64,000 nt of DNA from Helicobacter typhlonius (lineage in GTDB: Bacteria > Campylobacterota > Campylobacteria > Campylobacterales > Helicobacteraceae). The DNA is taken from positions 868,001 to 932,000 of the forward strand of contig NZ_LN907858.1 in the NCBI RefSeq assembly GCF_001460635.1, in the 5' to 3' direction. Each line of letters starts with the position of its first letter. The first letter of the stretch is position 1. The notes under the pieces were generated by a model. It did not search any database, had not been told where the DNA came from, and was given only the letters and a program-made list of their open reading frames with translations. The position numbers and the translations under genes are program-made. This document shows, piece after piece, positions 49,322 through 57,963 of this stretch.

Positions 49322-49966
49322 TTATTCTAAAGATTGAATCAAGGCAAGGGCATTGTGATAGATATTTTGATATTTAATCTCTAAGGGCGAATCTTGTATT
49401 TTACACTGCCATAGAGAGCTGATGACAGCGCACATATCAGCATTTTTTAGCAAATGTATATTTTGAGTGCTAATTCCCCCGATAGCACAAATGGGAATGT
49501 TTAAACTTGCTTTGGCAGATTCTAGAATCTCTAAAGGTGCAAGAGGGGCATTTGGTTTCGTAGGAGAGGCAAAAAACGCTCCAAAAGCGACATAATCCAC
49601 ACCAAGAGATTCTAAATCTTTTGCTCTCTGCACATCTGCGTAACTTGAAGCACCTAAAATTCCTTTGAAACTTTCTCTTGCTTGAGCGATTACCCCATCA
49701 TCTTTACCTAAATGCAAAGCAGGAGCGTTTAGTTTTAAGGCGAGATTCAATCTATCATTCATCACAAAAAGCGCATTATATTTCTCACACAATGCCATAA
49801 GCTCTTTTGCCTTAGGATAAAGCCAAGAATCACTATGGCTTTTATCACGCAACTGAAAGATTTTCACCCCTGCTTTAAGAGCGGATTCTAAACATTGAGG
49901 CAAAATCTCATAAGGAGTGAGAATCTCATCTGAAATCGCATAAATGCCTTGTAACTTAGGATTCAT
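49322..49966 (-). CDS. thiE: thiamine-phosphate synthase
   Basis: A 214-residue TIM-barrel enzyme joining HMP-PP and thiazole phosphate. Motifs: IFQLRDKSHSD near residue 36, FVMNDRLNLALKL near 67, ALHLGKDDG, the GASSYADVQRAKDLESLGVDYVAF region near 105, and PICAIGGIS near 157. Last gene of an apparent mltC-bpt-thiE operon, 6 bp after bpt. ThiL, the next step of the pathway, is at 55194. Confidence 0.92.
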   Translation of the reverse strand: MNPKLQGIYAISDEILTPYEILPQCLESALKAGVKIFQLRDKSHSDSWLYPKAKELMALCEKYNALFVMNDRLNLALKLNAPALHLGKDDGVIAQARESFKGILGASSYADVQRAKDLESLGVDYVAFGAFFASPTKPNAPLAPLEILESAKASLNIPICAIGGISTQNIHLLKNADMCAVISSLWQCKIQDSPLEIKYQNIYHNALALIQSLE

Positions 49967-49972
49967 AACTTC

Positions 49973-50701
49973 TTATCCATTATACATTTCCCAAATGGGT
50001 GCTTCAAACACATCAGGGATATTTTTAAGCACTTCAAAAGGCGTAAATCGCTCTTTATAGCCCATACAATAATGGTCTTTTATCCAATAGCCCGGATAGA
50101 AGTATTTGAGCCCATTTTCTTTGCCGATTTGGATTTGCTTAAGAATATTGAGTGTGCCAAGGCTATAAGCGGCAAAGTCGTGGTCATAGTAAAAATACAC
50201 CGCTGTGATACTATCAAAAAGCGCATCGACAAGCCCCACGCCTATAAGTTGGGAATCTAAAAAGTATAAAAACTCATAGCCAAAGTCCTGATGTCCATCG
50301 ACAAACATATCCATATAAGATTCTGGCGTGGTTGGAGTGTATTCCCAGCCTTTTTTATCACGCATCACACGATGATAGCGATTATAAAGTTCTATGTGTG
50401 CTTGAGTTATAGTGGGTTTTTGTATGTAAATATCAATATTTTGAGCTTTTTTTAGCAATCTCTTGTGATTTCTGCTAAAAGTGAAATCATCAATTAAGGT
50501 GCGTATTGAAATGCAATCGGTGCAGCCTTCACACATAGGCGTAAAAAAATAATTCCCAAAGCGTCTCCAACCACGTTCAAGTAGTCCATAGTAGAATGTC
50601 GGTGTTACATTTTGGATATGAAAATACCGAAACAAACTCTGCTTTGAATCTATATAGCTGCAAGTCTTTTGCTCAGAGTAAAATTCAACCAATCGCATCA
50701 T
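49973..50701 (-). CDS. bpt: aspartate/glutamate leucyltransferase (Bpt; ATE family)
   Basis: A 242-residue aminoacyl-tRNA-protein transferase of the N-degron pathway, transferring Leu to N-terminal Asp or Glu of proteins. The N-terminal domain has the Cys pair cluster MCEGCTDCISIR near residue 57; the C-terminal GNAT-like domain has DKKGWEYTP, YFLDSQLIGVGLVDAL and FYPGYWIKDHYCMGYK. The ATG overlaps the mltC stop (ATGATG), a translation-coupled pair. Length matches the bacterial family. Confidence 0.92.
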   Translation of the reverse strand: MMRLVEFYSEQKTCSYIDSKQSLFRYFHIQNVTPTFYYGLLERGWRRFGNYFFTPMCEGCTDCISIRTLIDDFTFSRNHKRLLKKAQNIDIYIQKPTITQAHIELYNRYHRVMRDKKGWEYTPTTPESYMDMFVDGHQDFGYEFLYFLDSQLIGVGLVDALFDSITAVYFYYDHDFAAYSLGTLNILKQIQIGKENGLKYFYPGYWIKDHYCMGYKERFTPFEVLKNIPDVFEAPIWEMYNG

Positions 50702-51861
50702 TTAATATGCTCGTAATTTTTCTTAAATGTGCTGACTTTGAGGAGATAGCGTCTGCCTTCATCAGATGGGAGTTTAGAGCGCAAGGTATCATAGACTTTA
50801 GACGATGAGAGGGCATTTATACGATTAAAAGCTTGATTTTTGTCATTATGAAAAGTCCTTAACACACTTCCGGCTCCTGCATTATATGCGGTAATAACAC
50901 AATATTCTTGACTTTGTTTATCTTTGACATTTGGCAAATAGCGATTAAAAAGTATGCTTAAATACGCTACGCCATATTCAATATTTGTTTCGGGGTTAAA
51001 GAGCATTTGCTTTGTGGGTTGCCCCTTTTTGCCATTTATGAGCTCATATGCGTCTGCTCCTGCAGTGCTTGGCACAATTTGCATTAGCCCATAAGCAGGT
51101 GCAGCACTCACTGCATAAGGGTTAAAATTAGATTCAGTTTGGATAATGCCTAGCACGAGCGCGGGAGAGATATTATACTTATGCGCGTATTTACGCACAA
51201 GCTCTTCATATCTATGCTCGCTTTTACTTTGATAATCTCCCACCATTTGCAAATCCACATAATCCACGCTCTTACCATTGCTATCCTTACGCGTTTTGAG
51301 GTGATTTTCTATTAAATATTTCGCATATCTATCCGCGCGCCACTGCGTGAGAATATCCTGTCCCTCATTATCTTTTACAAGCCCGGCTAAAAATGGCTTA
51401 CCCTCGATTTTAAAATCCGCGCTTGAGTATAAATCTACATTGCTAGGATTCTGTGGCATTAAGAGTGTGTTTGAAATCGCCTTTTCTAGCGCGATAGCCC
51501 CCGCTAAGCTCTCTATGCGAATCGCGCCATTAGCAAAATTTATGCTTGTTTTTATCTTGTATTGGTTTGAGTATTTTACATAGGTTTGTGCGCTGGGCAG
51601 GGATATATCCTCATTTGCCCACTGCTTTGCGACATTGCCACTAAGGGTTTGGGTAATTTTATTGTATTGCTTTTTGGCTTCTTGGATATTGCGTAAGAGT
51701 GCCTTATTGTCATTTGCATAGGAACGGAGCTGATTCCCCGCAATTTGCCTTATTGCATAGTGTGGATCATCATTTATGTCCACATAGGTATTGTTAGTAG
51801 CACAGGATTGCAAGAGGCAAAGTATGCTAAGTGCGACACAAAAGCTAAGGAAATAGCGCAT
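50698..51861 (-). CDS. mltC: membrane-bound lytic murein transglycosylase (MltC-like lipoprotein)
   Basis: A 387-residue lipoprotein that cleaves peptidoglycan glycan strands to anhydro-muropeptides. Start at 51861 gives a signal peptide ending LLQSC; longer frames (to 52077) have no added homology and I judge them non-coding, although the ribosome site at 51861 is weak. Domains: an MltC N-terminal region (PHYAIRQIAGNQLRSY, DYVDLQMVGDY), then the SLT domain from about 250 with catalytic Glu in QTESNFNPYAVSAAPAYGLM, QIVPSTAG and ITAYNAGAGSVLR. Confidence 0.88.
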   Translation of the reverse strand: MRYFLSFCVALSILCLLQSCATNNTYVDINDDPHYAIRQIAGNQLRSYANDNKALLRNIQEAKKQYNKITQTLSGNVAKQWANEDISLPSAQTYVKYSNQYKIKTSINFANGAIRIESLAGAIALEKAISNTLLMPQNPSNVDLYSSADFKIEGKPFLAGLVKDNEGQDILTQWRADRYAKYLIENHLKTRKDSNGKSVDYVDLQMVGDYQSKSEHRYEELVRKYAHKYNISPALVLGIIQTESNFNPYAVSAAPAYGLMQIVPSTAGADAYELINGKKGQPTKQMLFNPETNIEYGVAYLSILFNRYLPNVKDKQSQEYCVITAYNAGAGSVLRTFHNDKNQAFNRINALSSSKVYDTLRSKLPSDEGRRYLLKVSTFKKNYEHIK

Positions 51862-52077
51862 AAATGCACGAATACGAGTTAAGAGACTAGAGAAGGCGCA
51901 AAGATGGAAAGCACATTGGCAACAAAAAGAGGCAAAAATAGACAAAACATACTCCATTACTAAAATCAAAACTTTGCGCTTTATCAAGCTAAAGTTGCGG
52001 ATTCTATCGTAAAAAGTTAAGATTTTATCCATTTTGAGGCTTTTAAGAGATATGAATCGAGAAGCAAGCAGGGGCAA

Positions 52078-52406
52078 ATCGCACGGCTTTTAGAGAATCT
52101 CGTGTAAATAAATCCATCTTGCATAGAATCTTTACAAATTTAAGTTTTCTTTAACTATAATCCACATTATTATTTAGTCTGGATTCTAAATAATAATGTC
52201 TTGAGGTAAGCTTCTGCGCTTTTTTTGAAGCTTTTATGAGGGAGTTAGGCAAACAAGGCTGTTAAGTATTATAAGAGATTTGATAAATTGTTTATCAAGT
52301 ATAAATTTGATACTGATATGTAAAGGATACTATAAACTAAAGAATAAGCGCGATTGAGGGCGTATTGAGCGGATTTTACAGATATAAGAGATGAAAGGCG
52401 GGAGAT
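52078..52406 (+). other. long leader region with promoter and hairpins before the radical SAM gene
   Basis: No open frame. TATAAT at 52156-52161; 13-bp inverted repeat CATTATTATTTAG / CTAAATAATAATG at 52165-52177 and 52186-52198; second hairpin AAGCTTC / GAAGCTT at 52208-52214 and 52227-52233; further small palindromes GATAAATTGTTTATC and TATCAA...TTGATA to 52310. Either a regulated 240-nt leader or a small RNA. Confidence 0.45.
52156..52198. promoter_or_regulatory. -10 box with a 13-bp inverted repeat at the start site
   Basis: The repeat begins 3 bases after TATAAT, i.e. around the expected transcription start, as an operator would. Perfect arms, 8-nt centre TCTGGATT. Confidence 0.45.
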
Positions 52407-53390
52407 ATGGAAATTGTTTTTGGTCCGGTGCATTCTAGGCGATTTGGTCGCTCACTCGGCGTTGATTTATCGCCACAGGGGAAGCAATGTAATTTTGACT
52501 GCGTGTATTGTGAGCTACAAGGGGCTAAGAGCGTGGATTTTATGTCGCATATTGTGTCTGTTGGCGAGATTGTATCAGCTGTAAAAGCGGCACTAGAAGT
52601 TCATCAATGCGATGTTTTGACGCTTACTGCAAATGGTGAGCCAACGCTCTATCCGCATTTACAGGAGTTAATTAGCACTCTTAATGAGATTGTGCCAGAT
52701 TCTATAAAATTACTTCTTTTGACAAATGCTTCGCTGTTATGGAAAAAACAGGTACGTGAGGCATTACAGAATCTTGATATTGTGAAGTTTTCTTGTGATA
52801 GTTTGGAGGAGAAAGCATTTAAGCGCGTGGATAGACCGCATTCTAGCCTTTCTCTAGCACAAATCAAAGAGGGTATAGCGCGTTTTTGTACGGAATTTAA
52901 AGGCGAGATAGTCGCCGAGGTGCTTTTTGTCAAGGGTATAAACGATAGCCTAGCTCAAGCTAAGGAGGTTGCTGCGTTTTTGGCGAGTTTGCCACTTCAT
53001 CGTGTAGATATAGGCAGTATCGACCGCCCACCAGCCTACAAAGTCGAGGCGGTGAGTGAGGAAACACTCGCAGAACTCGCGCAGTGCTTTTATGCGTATA
53101 AGAATTTGCAAGTGAATCTCCCTAAACGCGCTCACGCGGTTGATTTAGAATCTCGTGCGGATTCTAAAAAAGATTTAGAATCTCAAGCAGGTTTAGAGGC
53201 TTCACAATCGCGTAAATATTACACACACGAGCAGCTTTTGGGCTTACTTAAGCGGCGACCTTTGAGCGTGATTGATACGCATAATATGCTAGATTCTAAA
53301 ACTTTAGCACTCTTAGATGAGCTATGCCAAAAAGGCGTTATAAAGCAGCGCAGAGTAGGGCTAGATACATTTTATCAAGTTGTGGAATGA
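52407..53390 (+). CDS. radical SAM protein
   Basis: A 327-residue protein with the SAM cluster motif QCNFDCVYCELQG near residue 27 (CxxxCxxC), preceded by FGPVHSRRFGRSLGVDLSP, followed by LTANGEPTLYPHLQEL and VAEVLFVKGIND: the pattern of the YfkB/HP0117-like group, often paired with a C-terminal helical domain. Reaction unknown. Residues about 245-275 form a Ser/Asp/Lys-rich insert containing three AGAATCT/GATTCT words. Start at 52407 follows GGCGGGAG. Confidence 0.85.
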   Translation: MEIVFGPVHSRRFGRSLGVDLSPQGKQCNFDCVYCELQGAKSVDFMSHIVSVGEIVSAVKAALEVHQCDVLTLTANGEPTLYPHLQELISTLNEIVPDSIKLLLLTNASLLWKKQVREALQNLDIVKFSCDSLEEKAFKRVDRPHSSLSLAQIKEGIARFCTEFKGEIVAEVLFVKGINDSLAQAKEVAAFLASLPLHRVDIGSIDRPPAYKVEAVSEETLAELAQCFYAYKNLQVNLPKRAHAVDLESRADSKKDLESQAGLEASQSRKYYTHEQLLGLLKRRPLSVIDTHNMLDSKTLALLDELCQKGVIKQRRVGLDTFYQVVE

Positions 53391-53408
53391 AAATTAAAAA
53401 AAATTGAT

Positions 53409-53414
53409 TATAAT
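53409..53414 (+). promoter_or_regulatory. -10 box TATAAT, sodB
   Basis: TTGATTATAATACCG, about 98 bp before sodB, right after the radical SAM stop. Confidence 0.5.
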
Positions 53415-53511
53415 ACCGCGCTTTTGCATTTTTGTTAAAAGCCGTTATGGGTTCTATAAATTATTGCAACATCATAGAATCTTAATACGCACAATACTTA
53501 AGGAGTAAAAT

Positions 53512-54150
53512 ATGTTTGAACTACGCACATTACCTTATGGCACAAACGAATTTAGCGGATTCCTCACTGAAGAGGCGTTTTCCTATCATCACGGCAAACA
53601 TCACCAAACCTATGTGAATAATCTCAATAATCTCATCAAAGGCACAGAGTTTGAAAAAGCTGAGCTTGGCGACATCGTTCTTAAATCTAGCGGCGGTATG
53701 TTTAATAATGCAGCGCAAGTGTATAATCACGATTTTTATTGGGACTGCATAAGCCCAAAGACAAGCGATTTAAGCGCGGAACTAAGTGCGGCGATTAATG
53801 CAGAGTTTGGCTCACTTGAAGGGCTAAAAGAAAAATTCATCGCTTCAAGCACTACGCTCTTTGGCTCTGGCTGGAACTGGCTCGTGTATAACCCACAAAA
53901 CAAAAAGCTTGAAATCGTGCAAACAAGCAATGCTGCTACACCTGTAACTGAAGGCAAAGTGCCGCTTTTGGTGGTAGATGTGTGGGAACACGCTTACTAT
54001 ATCGACCATAGAAATGCGCGTCCTGCGTATTTGGAGGCATTTTGGAAGCATATTAATTGGGCTTTTGTGTCTGTTTCTTATAAATGGGCGATTGAGCGCG
54101 GGATTGAATCATTCAAGTTTTATGCTAATGAGCTTCACCCCGTAAAATAA
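53512..54150 (+). CDS. sodB: superoxide dismutase [Fe]
   Basis: A 212-residue iron superoxide dismutase. Metal ligands: His in YHHGKHHQTYVNN near residue 27, His in VYNHDFYW near 75, Asp in VVDVWEHAYYIDH near 160 and the following His. The active-site Gln in NNAAQVYNH lies in the N-terminal half, which marks the iron rather than the manganese type. No signal peptide, so cytoplasmic, as in H. pylori. Ribosome site AAGGAG; own promoter. Confidence 0.96.
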   Translation: MFELRTLPYGTNEFSGFLTEEAFSYHHGKHHQTYVNNLNNLIKGTEFEKAELGDIVLKSSGGMFNNAAQVYNHDFYWDCISPKTSDLSAELSAAINAEFGSLEGLKEKFIASSTTLFGSGWNWLVYNPQNKKLEIVQTSNAATPVTEGKVPLLVVDVWEHAYYIDHRNARPAYLEAFWKHINWAFVSVSYKWAIERGIESFKFYANELHPVK

Positions 54151-54263
54151 TTCCTCAACTCTCCGCAATCTCCCCCTTAGCCACATTGGTTTAAGGGGTT
54201 GTGATTGCATTTTATGCTATCCTTGCTCTTACACTTACATTTTTTTACTTACAAAGGTATGTT

Positions 54264-55094
54264 ATGACGGCACAAAGTGTTTTACGCTTTATTACGGATT
54301 CTCTAAGCGAGGATTTAGGCAGGGGCGATTTGTATGAATTATGCACACCGACAAAGAATGCTAAAGCCTATATTTTAGCTAAAGAGGAGGGAATCTTTTC
54401 AGGCGAAGTGTATCTCCGCGCACTCATTGAGTATTTTAACCTTACACTTATAGATTCATATAAAGATAGTGAATCTTTTGAAAAAGGAGCGTATTTGGCA
54501 AAAATAGAGGGGGATTACATAAAGATTTTGCAGGTTGAACGTGTATTACTGAATATTCTCGCCCATAGTAGCGGGATTGCCACGCTCACACATCGCTATA
54601 TAGAGGCGATAAAAGATACTTCGGTAAAGCTCCTTGATACGCGCAAAACCCGCCCATTGTTGCGGGAGCTGGAGAAATACTCTGTGCGCAATGGTGGGGC
54701 GCATAATCACCGCTTTGGGCTTGATACAATGCTAATGCTTAAAGATACGCATTTAGCGCATATTGGGGATTTGAAAGAGGTTATTAGCACTGCTATGGAG
54801 AGACTGCCATTTATGTGTCCCATTGAAGTGGAATGCGAGAATCTTGACAGGGCAAAAGAAGCTATAAATGCCGGTGTTGATGTGATAATGTGCGATAATA
54901 TGAATATAGCACAGATTCAAGAAGTAGTCGCTTATCGCAATGCCAACGCCCCGCATATCACGCTTGAAGCAAGTGGCAATATCAGTCTTTCAAATATACG
55001 AGAATACGCCCTAAGCGGCGTGGAAGCTATCAGCATAGGCTCTCTTATTCATCAGGCACAATGGCTGGATTTAAGTCTTAAGATTGAAAGCTAG
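54264..55094 (+). CDS. nadC: nicotinate-nucleotide pyrophosphorylase (carboxylating)
   Basis: A 276-residue quinolinate phosphoribosyltransferase making nicotinate mononucleotide in NAD synthesis. Motifs: DSLSEDLGRGDLY near the start, LNILAHSSGIATLT, LLDTRKTRPLLRELEKY near 130 with the phosphate-binding Arg/Lys, VRNGGAHNHRFGLDTMLML, and EVECENLDRAKEA. Start at 54264 (AAAGGT upstream) gives the usual N-terminus; an upstream hydrophobic extension from 54201 is not expected. The partner NadA is at 61387; nadB is not in the window. Confidence 0.94.
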   Translation: MTAQSVLRFITDSLSEDLGRGDLYELCTPTKNAKAYILAKEEGIFSGEVYLRALIEYFNLTLIDSYKDSESFEKGAYLAKIEGDYIKILQVERVLLNILAHSSGIATLTHRYIEAIKDTSVKLLDTRKTRPLLRELEKYSVRNGGAHNHRFGLDTMLMLKDTHLAHIGDLKEVISTAMERLPFMCPIEVECENLDRAKEAINAGVDVIMCDNMNIAQIQEVVAYRNANAPHITLEASGNISLSNIREYALSGVEAISIGSLIHQAQWLDLSLKIES

Positions 55095-55193
55095 GACTTG
55101 TGTCGTGCTAAGATTTGATTTTCTATCCGCCTTGCACTGCTTTAATATGTGTAATGCGTGTGTGAATCTAAGCATAAAGAGCAGGATAAGCCA

Positions 55194-56237
55194 ATGCTAG
55201 GCTTTGATAGAGAATCTTACTTTCTTTCATTGCTGCAAAAAAGTGGTATCACAAAGGGCGTGGGTGATGATTGCTGCATTTTAGATTGTAATGCCTCGCC
55301 TTATCATTCCACATTTTGCCATTCTCCATATTCCCGCTACACTCCACCTCCGCGCGTAGCGCACAAAGCCCACATACACGCACAGGATATAACATCTTTT
55401 CTTGTTGGTGCGGATAGTTTTTGCGAGGGTGTGCATTTCCTTATGAAGTGGTTTTCGCCCTATGATATTGCCTACAAAGCTTTTTTAGTCAATTATTCCG
55501 ACATCATAGCGATGAATGCCACGCCTCTTTATGCGACTTTGAGCGTGGCATTGCCTAAGTCGTGGCAAAAGGCGGAGATAAAGGATTTTGTGCGTGGCAT
55601 AGAGACATTTTGTCGCTCACATTCTATTAAACTTATTGGCGGAGACACCATAACCGCGCTTTCTTTGCAGATTCATATTACACTTTTTGCTAAAAAATCT
55701 AAGCACACGCTTTATCGCGATAAGATTCCATTACATAGCCTCCTTTGCTACACAAGCGATAGGTATCCTAGAGATTCTATCACTCAAATATCAAAAGTGC
55801 TAAAAAACTTGCTTAATACCCATAAATACGAGGGGTTTAAAGCTAAAAATACGAATATTAATACAGAATCTACAAGCATAAAACCTCGTTTGAAAGCCAA
55901 AGGTAGATTTTTGCGCCCCACTATCCGCACGGGTTTCATAAGAGAATGCGCCCCATTTCTTAGGGGCGGTATGGATATTTCAGACGGAATCTTAAGCGAT
56001 ATTGTGCAACTTTGCACGATAAATCGGCTAGGATTCAAGGCATATTTTCCCATTTTTGCACCGCGCTTTAGGCATTTGCTCCATAGCGGAGAAACTTATG
56101 AAATGCTCCTTGCTATTGCCCCAAAAGATAGGCTTAAGATTCAAAAAAGAGCCGCAAAGCACAGGATTAGAATCCACACCCTTGGCAAACTCACACGCAA
56201 AAAATACATACTGCCACGGCGCAAGATATGGCATTAA
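55194..56237 (+). CDS. thiL: thiamine-monophosphate kinase
   Basis: A 347-residue AIR-synthase-fold kinase converting thiamine phosphate to thiamine diphosphate. GVGDDCCIL near residue 21, LVGADSFCEGVHFLM near 72, VNYSDIIAMNA, SIKLIGGDT, and FLRGGMDISDGILSDI near 260 carry the Mg and ATP-binding acids. An insert between LYRDKIP and RGGMD (about 190-245) is longer and more basic/Asn-rich than normal and contains an AGAATCT word; the C-terminus is basic. Start at 55194 is chosen by homology; a start 36 bp upstream is possible. Confidence 0.85.
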   Translation: MLGFDRESYFLSLLQKSGITKGVGDDCCILDCNASPYHSTFCHSPYSRYTPPPRVAHKAHIHAQDITSFLVGADSFCEGVHFLMKWFSPYDIAYKAFLVNYSDIIAMNATPLYATLSVALPKSWQKAEIKDFVRGIETFCRSHSIKLIGGDTITALSLQIHITLFAKKSKHTLYRDKIPLHSLLCYTSDRYPRDSITQISKVLKNLLNTHKYEGFKAKNTNINTESTSIKPRLKAKGRFLRPTIRTGFIRECAPFLRGGMDISDGILSDIVQLCTINRLGFKAYFPIFAPRFRHLLHSGETYEMLLAIAPKDRLKIQKRAAKHRIRIHTLGKLTRKKYILPRRKIWH

Positions 56238-56327
56238 TACAACTTGATTTTTGTTGGATTTCAAGGTAATAAGTCCGCAAAAAAGGCTCATAAAGGCTTT
56301 AGATTCTAAATTTTAAGGAGATTTCAA

Positions 56328-57161
56328 ATGACTATCATACTTGCCACAGGAAATAAGCACAAAATCCGCGAATTTGAGGCAATGCTAGGCGATACAGACG
56401 CGCAAGTGTATGCGTATGAGGAGATATTAGAATCTTTAGAGATTGTAGAAAGTGGCGCGAGTTTTAGTGAGAATGCCACACTTAAGGTAAAGGCTATTTA
56501 TCAAGCCCTATATGCAAAATATATACAGGATTCGCAAAATACAGAATCTAGACTTACGCAAAACACACAAACTCAAGGGCAGGGCGTAAATACAGACTTT
56601 GCAAACTCGCAGAATCTAGCATATTCAGCAATGTATCCCCTCAAAGCTCCCCTTGCTATTATCGCTGAAGACAGCGGTTTATGTGTCCCCGCACTCAATG
56701 GAGAGCCGGGCATTTATAGCGCAAGATATGCGAGTTTTAAGCATTTTAATACGCATTTAGATTCGGCGCAATCACAAGAACTGCCTACGATGAGTTTAAA
56801 TACCTCCCACATCGCGCACAATAGCACCGATAGTGAGAATCTCCAATGCCTTATAGAGCATATCGCCCCATTTGCGCCAACTCCTGCGTTTTTTACCGCG
56901 CATATCGCCCTTATTTTTGTAGAATCTTTGCCATTGCCACCCATAGAGCAATGCTATATTGAATGTTTCGAGGGGCGTTTAGAGGGCATAGCCATAAGTG
57001 AAGCGAGGGGTACGGAAGGCTTTGGTTATGACCCTATCTTTGTGCCTTTAGATTTAAATCCGCATAAGCAGACTTTAGCAGAATTTACTCCAAGTGCTAA
57101 AAATGCCATATCTCATCGCAAACGAGCCATTTCAGCTTGTCTCAAATATCTACATTTGTAG
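56328..57161 (+). CDS. rdgB: RdgB/HAM1-family XTP/dITP diphosphatase with a large insert
   Basis: A house-cleaning pyrophosphatase hydrolysing ITP/XTP and deoxy forms. Motifs: LATGNKHKIREFEAML at the start, SFSENATLKVKA near 45, AEDSGLCVPALNGEPGIYSARYA near 115, EARGTEGFGYDPIFVP near 225, and SHRKRA near the end. At 277 residues it is about 70-80 longer than usual: extra segments lie at about 66-95 (Gln/Asn/Thr-rich, contains AGAATCT) and about 140-170. The catalytic core is intact. AAGGAG precedes the ATG. Confidence 0.92.
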   Translation: MTIILATGNKHKIREFEAMLGDTDAQVYAYEEILESLEIVESGASFSENATLKVKAIYQALYAKYIQDSQNTESRLTQNTQTQGQGVNTDFANSQNLAYSAMYPLKAPLAIIAEDSGLCVPALNGEPGIYSARYASFKHFNTHLDSAQSQELPTMSLNTSHIAHNSTDSENLQCLIEHIAPFAPTPAFFTAHIALIFVESLPLPPIEQCYIECFEGRLEGIAISEARGTEGFGYDPIFVPLDLNPHKQTLAEFTPSAKNAISHRKRAISACLKYLHL

Positions 57162-57258
57162 TCATTTCAATCACAAACCTAAGCCTATTTTAAGATAAAA
57201 ATAAACTCTTTGTGGATATAATGCACGGGTTTATGATCTATCACAAAAGGAAAAATTT

Positions 57259-57924
57259 ATGTTAAGGACAACGACTTCAAAAATCTCTATCACACTTTGT
57301 GGCGCGCTTCTTATGGCAGCTTGCACGACAAATCCTTACACAGGCGAATCGCAAATTAGCAAGACTGCTATTGGCGCAGTGGGCGCGGCAGCAGTGGGCG
57401 CAGGGATTGGCGCATTGGCAAGCAAGAAAGACAGGGCAAAAGGTGCGGCTATTGGCGCGGGTGTTGGCGCATTGGCAGGTGGCGCAGTGGGCGGATATAT
57501 GGATATACAAGATAAAAAGCTCCGCGAAGAGTTGCAAGGCACAGGCGTGAGTGTTACTAAAAATGGCAATGAAATTACCCTTAATATGCCCGGCGATATT
57601 ACATTTAAGAGCGGGAGTGCGGACTTAAGCGTGGATTTTTACAAGGTGCTTAATTCTGTGGCAAAAGTGCTGAATAAATATGACAAAACAATCGTTTCTG
57701 TTGTTGGATTCACAGATAATACAGGCAGTGCGGCAAAAAATCTTACTCTTTCACAGCAAAGAGCTCAAAGCGTAGCGGCATATTTGCAAAGTCAAAAAGT
57801 CAAAGAAGCACGATTTGTGATTGAAGGGCTTGGCGAAAGTGAGCCTATTGCTTCAAATAAAACTGCAGAGGGACGCGCAAAAAATCGCCGCGTTGAAATC
57901 TCACTTACTGCGATTACAAAATAA
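57259..57924 (+). CDS. OmpA-family lipoprotein with glycine-zipper (YiaD-like)
   Basis: A 221-residue lipoprotein: signal ending LLMAAC, then a glycine-zipper membrane segment (AIGAVGAAAVGAGIGALAS and AIGAGVGALAGGAVGG, about residues 35-80), then an OmpA C-terminal domain from about 95 with ITFKSGSADL, VVGFTDNTGS, LSQQRAQSVAAYL and GRAKNRRVEI, which binds diaminopimelate in peptidoglycan. It probably links the outer membrane to the wall. Own promoter region upstream. Confidence 0.9.
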   Translation: MLRTTTSKISITLCGALLMAACTTNPYTGESQISKTAIGAVGAAAVGAGIGALASKKDRAKGAAIGAGVGALAGGAVGGYMDIQDKKLREELQGTGVSVTKNGNEITLNMPGDITFKSGSADLSVDFYKVLNSVAKVLNKYDKTIVSVVGFTDNTGSAAKNLTLSQQRAQSVAAYLQSQKVKEARFVIEGLGESEPIASNKTAEGRAKNRRVEISLTAITK

Positions 57925-57934
57925 CACAAACCTT

Positions 57935-57950
57935 CTAGCCTTTTGGCTAG
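57935..57950. terminator. CTAGCC-TTTT-GGCTAG hairpin
   Basis: Six-base perfect stem 11 nt after the OmpA-like stop and 14 nt before the next start; GGGGCG follows and may serve as ribosome site. It may partly attenuate transcription or translation between the two genes. Confidence 0.4.
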
Positions 57951-57963
57951 GGGCGACCACATA

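Noticed and set aside
51862-52077. N-terminal extension of MltC
   Set aside because: It would put 72 residues before a clear lipoprotein signal peptide; treated as non-coding.
52165-52198. NikR or CIRCE operator
   Set aside because: Half-sites resemble TATTATT/AATAATA, but the spacer is 14 rather than the 11 known for H. pylori NikR; CIRCE has a different sequence.
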